NCBI GenBank assembly: GCA_014529385.2
Contig: CM043955.1
Span: forward strand, 152,074,140 to 152,138,139
Direction of reading: 5' to 3'
DNA: 64,000 nt
Source: Adiantum capillus-veneris
Taxonomy: Eukaryota > Streptophyta > Polypodiopsida > Polypodiales > Pteridaceae
Shown here one piece after another: positions 23,550-32,189 of the stretch; the stretch's first letter is position 1, and each line of letters begins with the position of its first letter. The notes beneath the pieces were generated by a model. That model was not told the origin of the DNA. It searched no databases and worked only from the letters and a program-made list of their open reading frames with translations. The translations under genes were made by a program, and so were the position numbers.

Positions 23550-23776
23550 TGTTACCATATACATGTGGTAGTGATGTGTGTGAACATAGTTGGGACCATC
23601 GGGAAATTTTTCCCTCACTAGGAGGTTTTTCCCCTCGTGCATTGTATATACGCCCATCATTATAGGGCTATCTATCTTTCCATTGCACACTAAGTAAAAC
23701 ACTCTTTGTTCTATGCCTTGAGCTTCCTTCATCTTCTCCAAGCTGTGTGTGTTTTCGTGCAACCCTAATTCCAACA
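23550..23776 (+). repeat. LTR 3 of element D family (227 bp)
   Basis: Begins TGTTACCATATACATG, ends CCAACA. It is the same length as LTR 2. The CACTA exon (minus) resumes at 23777. Confidence 0.92.
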
Positions 23777-24135
23777 AAAGTGGTATGGAGAAATGAGATT
23801 TTTGCACCATTATAAAGAGGCATACGTGCAAGAGTTTTCATCATCTCACCCTCTTTATCGTTGCTCTCATGCCATAGATATGAATGGGATGACTAAGGTT
23901 GATTCACAATGTTGCCTTGAATGTTGTCGCCACCTTGATTTTCTATGATGGAGTCCATGTCAAAGAACGCATCCAGCATTTGCTCCATCTCAACTTCTTG
24001 AAATGTGGCATTGAGTATTGGTGGGGTAGATTCCATCGATGGTTGTTTGTTTGTGATAGTCGCCTTCTCTATGATGAAATTGGAGCAATATCTATTTATA
24101 GGGGTTGATTGACTGCCTTCGAACCATGAGATTGA
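23777..24135 (-). pseudogene. CACTA transposase N-terminal region (upstream half, split by D)
   Basis: Minus-strand frame open from 24135 with a single TAG at 23893-23895. The segment EMEQMLDAFFDMDS matches GMEEMLDVFF of the transposase at 37506. EGEMMKTLARMPLYNGAKISF matches the segment PEDMLRKLACQPIYGGTKIFV there. The frame ends at His-Thr-Thr against LTR 3 and resumes at 13733. The family is the Tnp2-type CACTA (En/Spm) transposase; only the region before the catalytic domain is present. Beyond 24135 to 24335 I see nothing. Confidence 0.75.
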
Positions 24136-24335
24136 TTACGCAGATCTTGTAGTTTCTCTATGGGAAAAAGACCGTTATTATGTATGTGTTGATCACATAC
24201 TTTTTGTTTTCGCACAAGAACACACCATCCTATCATCCATAATTAATCTACCAATGATGCAACAAATTAACAAATCACTCTTGTCATAAACCCTAACTCG
24301 GAATGTTGTATTTTAGAGCACTCTAATTTAGAACA

Positions 24336-25440
24336 TACCAAGCTTTTGAAGATTCTTTACGTTTCTGGAATCCGTTTGCATTGTTTAATTTTATTTGCAT
24401 TATTGAAGTCTGTTTGTGTTATTTCACTTCATTTCGGGAATTTTGTTTGTGTTTCTGAAGTCCGTTAGTGCTTTTGCAATGTGTTTGCATTTTTGAAGTC
24501 TGTTTGTGTTTTTCCTACCATTTGCCACTAGCTCTAGCTATCTCACATTCTCTAGCCATGCTCGATCTCCAGACACCTTGGTTTAGAGGTGCACGGAGAT
24601 CAGGACCGGCATGTACTAATCTCGTCTTTATTGGTCAATGTCTGTATTTGAGAGTTTGACATAAGTACACACCCACGTTGACATGAAAATACATGTACAT
24701 AGATCCAGTATGAACCCTACTCTACTGCATTTGGATTACTTAAATGGACATATCTAATACAAATCAATTTACACACTCTGCCATTTCTAAAGATCATTTA
24801 CGTTTCTGGAATCCGTTTGCGTTTTTGAAGTCTATTTGCGTTATTGAAGTCTGTTTGCGTTATTTTACTTTGTTTTTGAAGTTTGTTTGCATTCCTGAAG
24901 TCAGTTTGTGTTTCTAAAGTCCGTTTACGTTTTTGAAGCCCATTTGTGTTTTCTCTACCATTTTTTGCTAGCTCTAACTACCTCACATTCTCTAGCCATG
25001 GTCAATCTCCACACACCTCAGTCTAGAGGTGCACTGAGATTAAGACCACTAGGTAATAATCTCGTCTTTATCGGTCAATGCCTATATTTAAGGCTTTGAC
25101 ATAAGTACATACTTACGTCTACATGAAAGTGCATGTATGTAGATCCAGTACAAACCCTAATCTAGTATTTGCAGACTACTTAAATGGACAAATCTAATAC
25201 AGATCGATGTAGCAGAAATCGCCATTTTTGAAGATCGTTTATGTTTCTAAAATCCGTTTTCATTTCTGAAGTCTATTTACGTTATTGAAGTCCGTTTGCA
25301 TTATTTTGCTTCATTTATCAAAGTCCGTTTGCGTTTTTGAAGTGCACAAGCCGTTTTCAAAGTCCGTTTGTGTTTTTTCTACTTTAACTGTCCAAACATA
25401 TCCATATCCATATCCTTGCAACTAAGCCTTAAGCGTTTTT
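24336..25440 (+). repeat. Tandem repeat, period about 440 bp, 2.5 copies, with short internal subrepeats
   Basis: Landmarks recur about 440 bp apart: ctagccatg followed by ctcgatctcc (24553) or gtcaatctcc (24992), agatccagta (24701 and 25141), and the cgtttctggaatccgtttg start (about 24360 and 24800, degenerate at 25240). Each unit begins with a block of about 200 bp made of 20-bp-like words around gaagtccgtttgcgtttttg, followed by about 240 bp of unique sequence. The third copy is cut short near 25440. The similar 60-codon frames in copies 1 and 2 are by-products. Confidence 0.88.
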
Positions 25441-25532
25441 GTACAGCCAAACACATAAGCGACTATCCCTAGCTAAAACCTAAACCCTGAGCTTGCTTGA
25501 ATATCGACTAGCCCTTAACGACTAGTCCTAAG
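25441..25532. repeat. Left part of the 'aagcggctagcc' tandem repeat array
   Basis: Words such as gactagcccttaacgactagtcctaag belong to the same degenerate array that continues at 30233 after element E. E inserted at a ctaag within it. Confidence 0.7.
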
Positions 25533-25724
25533 TGTTGGGGTATAAAGCCCAATGTGGTCGCCCAGGTAAGTGGGCGGGCCGCCAGGTATGTACACATATT
25601 CTTTTGTAAAAACCTAATAAGAACTCACTATGCTCTACACATTACAGTAGAGCGAGTTCACCATATCGTCGTGCTCTTCTTCTCGCACTCTCTCTCGCGT
25701 CACACTTCCGCTCATACTCCTTCA
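25533..25724 (+). repeat. 5' LTR of element E
   Basis: 192 bp, TGTTGGGGTATAAAGCCC ... CTCCTTCA. Confidence 0.97.
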
Positions 25725-26734
25725 ACTGGTATCAGAGCTCAGATCGAGGCTCGGGGCAGCATTTGCAGGTAGCCAGAGTCACCTGCTCTGATTGGAGTGA
25801 AATTCAACAGGCGAAGACACGGCCCCAAATTCTGTGGGAGAGGTCGAAGGGTTTGGTGTTCTCAGAATTTCATTATGAGGTCATCTAGGCCACCGTTCGG
25901 CTTCGACAAAGTTCTGCGCAGGCCATTTTCGACTACGTGGTCTCAGCGGGTGCAGATCCGACTCTGCAAATTTGGGGTTTCGGCCTACGACTGCAGGTGC
26001 TGAGGATATCGGCACTCCCAGAGTGTTGATTTGTGGCTGTCTACACATCGAAGGACGGCTCACAATTCTTGGAGGCGTGTCACATAAGACACGGGCGCAT
26101 CTACACACAGACTATAGGCGACATCCACTAGTTCATCAGGTAGATTGTGTTTGCTACTTGATATTCCAGATTTCATCCTGACATTGCAAGTACTTCCACA
26201 TGGGATGTATTGTCAGAGATGATGTATGTCTGTTGAGGGTTTGCTGGCTGTGAGTCACGCAGCAAACAACCGCCGCAGCGGTTACAGCATATAGTGGGAA
26301 ATTTGTGGAGGTATGACTTTGTGGGAAGTCTATGTATTGTCAGATTTACTGCAGCCTTTGTTGAGGGTCGAGTGAGGTTTTATTAAGCTGGGGGATTCTC
26401 GAATGTTGAGATCCTTTCGGTGATACAGGTCTTGGAGAGATCCCTCGAGCACCCTTAGATAGGCAGCTAGGATGTATTGACTGTGAGTTAGACAGTTGGG
26501 ATTGCATCTTTGCTTTACTGCCGTTGAGGCATTGTCGCAGTCTATGCTTACAGGACAGTGGACAAGACAGTGAGAGACAGTACAGGTGCAGGACAGGTTT
26601 ACCCGCAGCTTACAGTGTTAGAGAGCCAGTGTTTTTGAGCTATTTTTTGGTCTGTTTTTTTGGACACCAGAGCCATTTACAAAGGAGACTCTACCGAAAT
26701 TTCCCAGGAAAGTAAACTATTGTGAAGCGTAGCT

Positions 26735-28963
26735 ATGGTTGGATCACAGGACACTGCTCTTTACAATATCAAGAAGCAGGATGGAACCAATTTCCCATTG
26801 TGGAAGAAGCAGATTTGGCACATGTTGGTACAAAAGAAGCAGATAAAACCTATAAAGCTCAAAGGGATAAAACCACAAGATATGGACGAAGATGAATGGA
26901 GCGAAATGGATGAATTGGCACTTTCTACCATTATGTTGACTTTGGCAGAAAGCATTTACTTCAATGTAGCAGACGAGATGTTGGCTTATGAAGCATGGAC
27001 AAAGCTGAGTGATCTTTATGAGAAGCAGAGTGCAGCTTCACAGGTATACTGGCTTAAGAAGCTTGTTGACTTGAAGATGAAAGAAGGGACACCTATGTCC
27101 AATCATCTGAATGAATTCAACACCATCTACAGTCAGTTGTCAGCTCAAGGTGTCAAGTTTGATGAACCTGTTAGAGCTATGTTCCTGTTGATCACATTGC
27201 CGGAAAGTTGGGACACTTTTCGCACAGCTTTGAGTAATTCTGCACCTCCAAATGGTTTGAACATAGCAGGTGTAGAAGGCAGTCTGCTTACTGAAGAAAC
27301 CAATAGAAAGACAATGGACAAAGGCAAAGGAACAACCTTAGTTGTCAGGGGAAGGACCAAAGAAAAGTACAAAGGTGGAAAGAGGAATCAGTCTTGTAGC
27401 AAGTCCCGCAGTGCTAAAGGCAAGAGTGACATAGAATGCTACCATTGTGGCAAGAAGGGTCACATGAAAAGAGACTGCAGAGAATGGAAAGCAGAAAAAG
27501 GCAAAGAGAAAGCTGAAGACCATGGTGAGAAGAACAAGTCCTCAGTGAAGATTCAAGAAATAAATGTTACAAACATTGTTGCAGAGGATGTCAGTCTAGT
27601 GTCAGGAGACATCTACTTCTTGAAGAATACAATGGACTCAACTCTTCTTACAGCATGTGATGGAAATGCACTGAGTGACTGGATTATAGACTCAGGGGCA
27701 TCACTTCATGTGTCTCCAAACAAGGAGTGGTTTACCTCTTATGTGACCACTAAAGATCATGTTCGGCTAGGCAATGGGCAAACATGTGAGATCTTAGGTG
27801 TTGGAGATGTTCAATTGAAGTTTCAGAATGGCTCTTCTTTCACGCTGAAGAATGTGAGACATGTTCCCGCAATTACAAAGAGCTTGATCAGCACAGGTTT
27901 ACTTGATGATGCTGGCTACGTCACCAATTTTGAACAAAACATGTGGAAGATATCCAAGGGTTCGATGACAGTAGCACATGGAGTAAATTCTGGAGGACTT
28001 TACATGATTTATGTATCAAATGTCTCTAAAAATGTAATCAATGTAACTGAGCAGCCGAATGTTTCTTTGTGGCATAGCCGATTAGGACATATGTCCAAGA
28101 AGGGAATGGAAATCTTGTCTCGTTCTGGTTATTTGCTTGGCTTTTCATTTAATGATTTTGAATTCTGTGAACATTGTCTGTATGGTAAGCAAACACAGTA
28201 GCCACATAAGCATAGAAGCAGTAGAAGCGATACACAGTTGGCACTTGTTCATAGTGATTTGTGTGGACCTATGCCTAACCTATCTCTAGGGGGAGCTTCT
28301 TACTTTATGACACTTATAGATGATTACTTGAGGAAATTATGGGTTTAATTTCTCAAGCACAAGGATGAAGCGTTTAGTGTTTTCAAAACGTTTGTGACAC
28401 TTGTGGAGAATCAGAGTGGCAAGAAGCTTAAATGCTTACGCACTGACAATGGTGGAGAGTATGTTTCAAAAGCCTTTCAGGACTTTTGTGAGTCAAAAGG
28501 TATAAAACGTGAACTTACTGCTCCTTACAATCCTCCTCAAAATGGTGTTGCTGAGAGGATGAATAGGACCATACAAGAGAAGGTCAGAAGTATGTTGTCT
28601 AATGCACAACTGCCAAATGGGTTTTGGGCTGAAGCTGTATCAACAGTTGTTCATCTTATAAATAGATCTCCTAGCAAGGTTTTGCAGAAGGATTCAGTGC
28701 CAGAGATGGTATGGTCAGGCAAAATGCCCTCATACAAGCATCTCAGAGTCTTTGGCTGTGAGGCATATACTCACGTTCCAAAGGAATTTAGGAACAAACT
28801 TGAGCCAAAGAGTAGAAAGTGCATCTTTCTAGGCTATGGTAATTCTGGTGAGATGGGGTACAGACTTTGGGACCCTGAATCCAGAAAGGTTATCCGCAGC
28901 AATGATGTTCACTTTAATGAATCCAAATATCATTCTAAACCAGAGAGGGTTGAGGAAGGCTAA
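26735..28963 (+). pseudogene. Element E gag-protease-integrase
   Basis: Starts MVGSQDTALYNIKKQDG. A 488-residue open frame carries gag, the zinc knuckle CYHCGKKGHMKRDC from residue 235, an intact protease triad DSG at residue 319 (DWIIDSGASLHVSP), and the integrase zinc region (HSRLGHMSKKG ... CEHCLYGKQTQ). A TAG at 28199-28201 and a TAA at 28346-28348 then interrupt the same frame. The integrase core continues with HSDLCGP, RTDNGGEY and NGVAERMN, keeping D, D and E. The frame ends at 28963 in a segment that should lead to RT but joins a later part of RT instead. Confidence 0.93.
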
Positions 28964-29951
28964 GGATGGCAGTTGGCTGATGCTTATTTTGTATGTGGAT
29001 GACATGTTGATTACTGGCAAGCACTTGGAAGAAATTTCAGCTTTGAAGTCAAAGATGGCAAAATCGTTTGACATGAAAGACATGGGTGAGGCAAGTCATA
29101 TACTTGGTATGCGCATTGAGAGAGACAGATCAAGGAAGTTGATTTGGTTATCTCAAACAGAGTACATTGACAAGGTTTTGCAACGTTTCAATATGGAGAA
29201 TGGAAAGGCATTGAGTGTTCCATTGCCACCATATGTGAAACTTAGAAAACAAGATTGTCCTGTGTCTGAGGAAGAACAGGCTGAAATGGATAAGATTCCA
29301 TATGCTTCTGTAGTGGGTAGTTTGATGTTTGCAATGATTGCTACTCGCCCAAACATTGCATTTGCAGTGGGAGTAGTAAGTCGATACATGTCAAACCTAG
29401 GCAAGAAACATTGGGAGGTAGTGAAAGGAATATTGAGATACCTGAAATCTACAAAGAGTATGCGTATATGTTATGGGAGTCAGGAGCTAAGTGTAAAGGG
29501 TTTTACAGACTCAGATTATGCAGGTGACTTAGACAACCGAAGGTCTACGTCAGGGTATGTCTTTACATTGGCTGGTGGAGCAGTATCATGGCATTCTAGA
29601 TTATAAGATTGTGTTACTCAGTCTACTACAGAGGCTGAATATGTTGCAGCATCAGAGGCATGCAAAGAATCAATTTGGCTTAATTGACTAGTAACAGATT
29701 TGGGAATCAAAGAAGAGATGCCTGCGTTATATTGTGATAGTCAAAGTGCTATACAATTGGCTCGCGATCTAGTTTATCACTCAAAGACAAAGCATGTGGA
29801 TGTGAAGTATCATTTTGTCAGGAAAATGCTTGAGGATAAGCAACTTCAGCTTGTCAAAGTTCACACCACAGAAAATCCTGCTGATCTACTTACAAAAGGA
29901 CTTCCCTCAGAGAGCTTTGCGCATTTTCGCAAGCAGTTAGGTGTAGGGTAG
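28964..29951 (+). pseudogene. Element E RT C-terminal half and RNase H
   Basis: The coding restarts in the +1 frame at KDGSWLMLILYVDDMLITGK, so the fingers and first catalytic Asp of RT (about 200 residues in relatives) are deleted while YVDD is kept. The thumb and RNase H follow (KGFTDSDYAGDLDNRRSTSGY, LYCDSQSAIQLARD, NPADLLTKGLPSE). Stops at 29604-29606 (CAA to TAA expected from relatives) and 29685-29687 (CGA to TGA expected) break the frame. The end at 29951 is followed by about 90 bp of 3' leader to the polypurine tract. Confidence 0.93.
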
Positions 29952-30040
29952 TACATCACTTCTCTACATCTCTTGTATATTAGCTTGTATAGTAGCTTCT
30001 CTCACACTTAAAGTACCACATTGGACTTTAAGTGGGAGGT

Positions 30041-30232
30041 TGTTGGGGTATAAAGCCCAATGTGGTCGCCCAGGTAAGTGGGCAGGTCGCCAGGTATGTA
30101 CACATATTCTTTTGTAAAAACCTAATAAGAACTCACTATGCTCTACACATTACAGTAGAGCGAGTTCACCATATCGTCGTGATCTTCTTCTCGCACTCTC
30201 TCTTGCGTCACACTTCCGCTCATACTCCTTCA
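30041..30232 (+). repeat. 3' LTR of element E
   Basis: 192 bp, four differences from 25533-25724, followed by ctaag. Confidence 0.97.
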
Positions 30233-31170
30233 CTAAGTGGCTGAGCAGCTAAATAACAAAGCAGGTAGGACTAAGTGGCATGTCTAGGCAACTGAATACT
30301 GAAGCGCCTTGCCCTAAGCGATATGAATACCAATTAGCCCTAAGGGACTAGTCCTAAGCGGCTATAAAACGAAGCGGATAGGACTAAGCAGCTAGCCGAA
30401 GGTAGATAACACTAATCGGCTAGCCCTAAGCATCTAGCCTTCAACGGCCTAATTACGGACTAGTCCTAAGCGTCTAAGAGACTGATACTTAAGAGGCTAG
30501 CAATAAGCGGCAAGCCCTAAGCAGTCTAAATATCAATTAGCCACCATAAAGTGGTTAAATAACGAAGCAAGTAGGACTAAGTAGCGTGGCTAAGCGATTG
30601 AATACCTAAGAAGCTAGCTGGAGGCGGCTAACACTAAGCCGCCATCCCTAAGCATCTAGCCTTCAACGACCTAAATATGGACTAGTCCTAAGCGGCTAAG
30701 TGATCGAATACCTAAGCAGCTAGCCTTAAGCGAAAAGATCTAAGTAGTATGAATATCTACTAGTCTTAAGCGACGAGCCCTAAGCGGCTAAATAACCAGG
30801 CGGGTAGGACTAAACGGTGTGGCTAATTGATTGAATACCTAAGCGGCTAGTCAGAGGCGGCTAACCCTAAGCATCTAGCCTTAAGCGGCCTAAATACAGA
30901 CTAGTTTTAAGCAACTACGCGACTTAATACCTAAGTGGCTAGCCTTAACCGGCAAGCCCTAAGCGGTTTGAATATCGAATAGCTCTTAGCGACTAGCCCT
31001 AAGGGGCTAAGTAACAAAGCGGGTAGGACTAAGCGGCACGGGTAAGCGACTGAATACCTAAGCGGCTAGCCCTAAGCTTCTAACCTTCAATGGCCTAAAT
31101 ACGGACTAGTACTTCCTAAGTGGTTAATCGATTGAATACCTAAGCAGCTAAACCTAATTAAGAGGCTATT
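30233..31170 (+). repeat. Degenerate satellite-like array of 'aagcggctagcc' words, higher-order period about 215 bp
   Basis: Almost the whole stretch is built from 11-13 bp words such as ctaagcggctagcc and cctaagcgactg. Higher-order landmarks recur at 205-220 bp: gcctaa preceded by cttcaacg or similar (about 30437, 30659, 30879, 31083) and gtaggactaa (30264, 30567, 30803, 31020). No coding capacity. The array started left of element E (25441-25532). Confidence 0.88.
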
Positions 31171-31980
31171 CCAAATTGGGAAACTACTGTCGATCATGAT
31201 TGCCCTTTGCTACGTAATATAGACTAGTGCATCATTTTTGTTGTTATTGAGAGAATATTTGAGTTAGGAATACCTTTTGATTTTTTTGAAGCCATTAGGA
31301 ATACCTTTTAAGAGAAGAGATGATAGAGCACTCACATGTGGCCTATTTGAGCAAAAAGAACTTGAAGAAATGTCACCAAATCTGTAAACACACACACACA
31401 CACACACACAGACACACACACACACACACAAATGAAGAAACCTAGTACAAATCTTGAAAATAACCTTACCTTTGTTGATTGGGGGGGGGAGGGAGCGTGT
31501 GAGTGGAGATCTCGAGTCCGGCAAGCCCTACAACACCAGATTTGTAGCAAGTGAGGAGGAGGAGATGAAAAATGAGACAAAAATGTGCAAGAAGAACCTA
31601 GGGCTTTTGTTTTTGCAGAATCCATTAGTACAAGTGTCGGTAGAATCGTCAAAATGCACATCCAAATCAGCCTCAGAATATGCACCCAAATAATCAAAAT
31701 ACATGTTGAAATAGCTGTCAAAAATTCAAATTTTGATTTTAAAAAACTTGGTTCTCCCTCTAGAATTACCTACACATATATCGACACTTGCCACTGACGC
31801 TAGTAATTGGACATCGGTATTTAGGTGATCTCTTGTAGTGAATCTATGAGAGTTGCATCACAATTGTGTAGCTTATTGCTACTAGTGCTTAATAGGGAGA
31901 GAAATATGTAGTGTGTAATTATAACAGAGTGATTATGGACTAATTAGGCCTAGATGTAAACCGTCAGCTCTGATACCAAT
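31171..31980. other. Non-coding stretch with CA microsatellite and CACTA-like right terminus
   Basis: A (CA)n tract occupies 31388-31430 and an eight-G run lies near 31483. At 31832-31840 the sequence cttgtagtg is the form expected of a CACTA right end; inside it are words like tatatcgacacttgcc and catcggtatttagg, resembling subterminal motifs. I could not find a matching left end. 31841-31966 is the leader-like segment inside the minus-strand primer-binding site of the next feature. Confidence 0.5.
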
Positions 31981-32176
31981 TGTTGAGTTAGGGTGTCACA
32001 CTGTCAGACCAAGGGTAGGACCGGGTAGCATGCCAAGGGCCAGGGACTGAGTGGCTCAGTGCGGCTAGGAGCTGAGGGCTAGGCATAAGTTAAGGGGTCC
32101 TACTTGCAAGGGCCAAGGGCTATAAGTAGGGAGGTTGGGAGGAGAACGTTGTGCCAGTCCATCCCTTGGCTTCACA
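31981..32176. repeat. LTR-like 196-bp segment flanked by two divergent primer-binding sites
   Basis: Begins TGTTGAGTTAGGG and ends GGCTTCACA. A minus-strand TGGTATCAGAGC lies at 31967-31978, two bases to the left. A plus-strand TGGTATCAGAGC lies at 32178-32189, one base to the right. Either strand can therefore be read as a 5' LTR with its primer site. No second LTR copy is in the window, though 15 bases of its start also occur at 12399. Confidence 0.7.
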
Positions 32177-32189
32177 CTGGTATCAGAGC

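Larger units (their letters stand above)
13734..23776 (+). mobile_element. Element D: old Ty1/copia with three LTRs, hosts element C
   Basis: The order is LTR (13734-13948), primer-binding site (13951-13962), short leader interrupted by element C (14000-17716), gag-pol (17993-22220), LTR (22297-22523), an RT-RNase H fragment (22524-23475), and a third LTR (23550-23776). The flanking five bases are aactc and aaagt, not a clean duplication. However, the host CACTA reading frame is continuous across the insertion, so the outer borders are right. The coding region is badly decayed. Confidence 0.9.
25533..30232 (+). mobile_element. Element E: Ty1/copia retrotransposon with internal deletion, TSD ctaag
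   Basis: Two 192-bp LTRs (25533-25724 and 30041-30232) differ at four positions. The target duplication ctaag is exact at 25528-25532 and 30233-30237. The primer-binding site (tggtatcagagc) is at 25727-25738, and the polypurine tract aagtgggaggt abuts the 3' LTR. A leader of about 1 kb (25739-26734) precedes gag. At 4700 bp it lacks the N-terminal half of RT. It is related to A by its protein and to C by LTR ends, LTR length and polypurine tract. Confidence 0.97.

Noticed and set aside
23777-23790. aagtggtatggag after LTR 3 as a degenerate primer-binding site of a further element
   Set aside because: The bases are codons of the interrupted CACTA exon (His-Thr-Thr on the minus strand), and no element-like leader follows.
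24093-24100. TATAAATA on the minus strand, about 60 bp before an ATG at 24036, looking like a promoter
   Set aside because: The reading frame of the CACTA transposase fragment is open through this word and on both sides of it, so it is coding sequence.
24468-25099. Two similar 63-codon frames (24468-24659 and 24908-25099)
   Set aside because: They lie at the same place in adjacent copies of a tandem repeat; similarity reflects DNA duplication, and many amino-acid differences argue against selection.
25470-25495. ctaaaacctaaaccctgag resembling plant telomere repeat (CCCTAAA)n
   Set aside because: Only isolated, imperfect words within a different degenerate tandem array; no run of telomere units.
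30233-31170. CRISPR-like array of short repeats
   Set aside because: No constant repeat with unique spacers; the whole region is a degenerate tandem satellite in a plant-type context.
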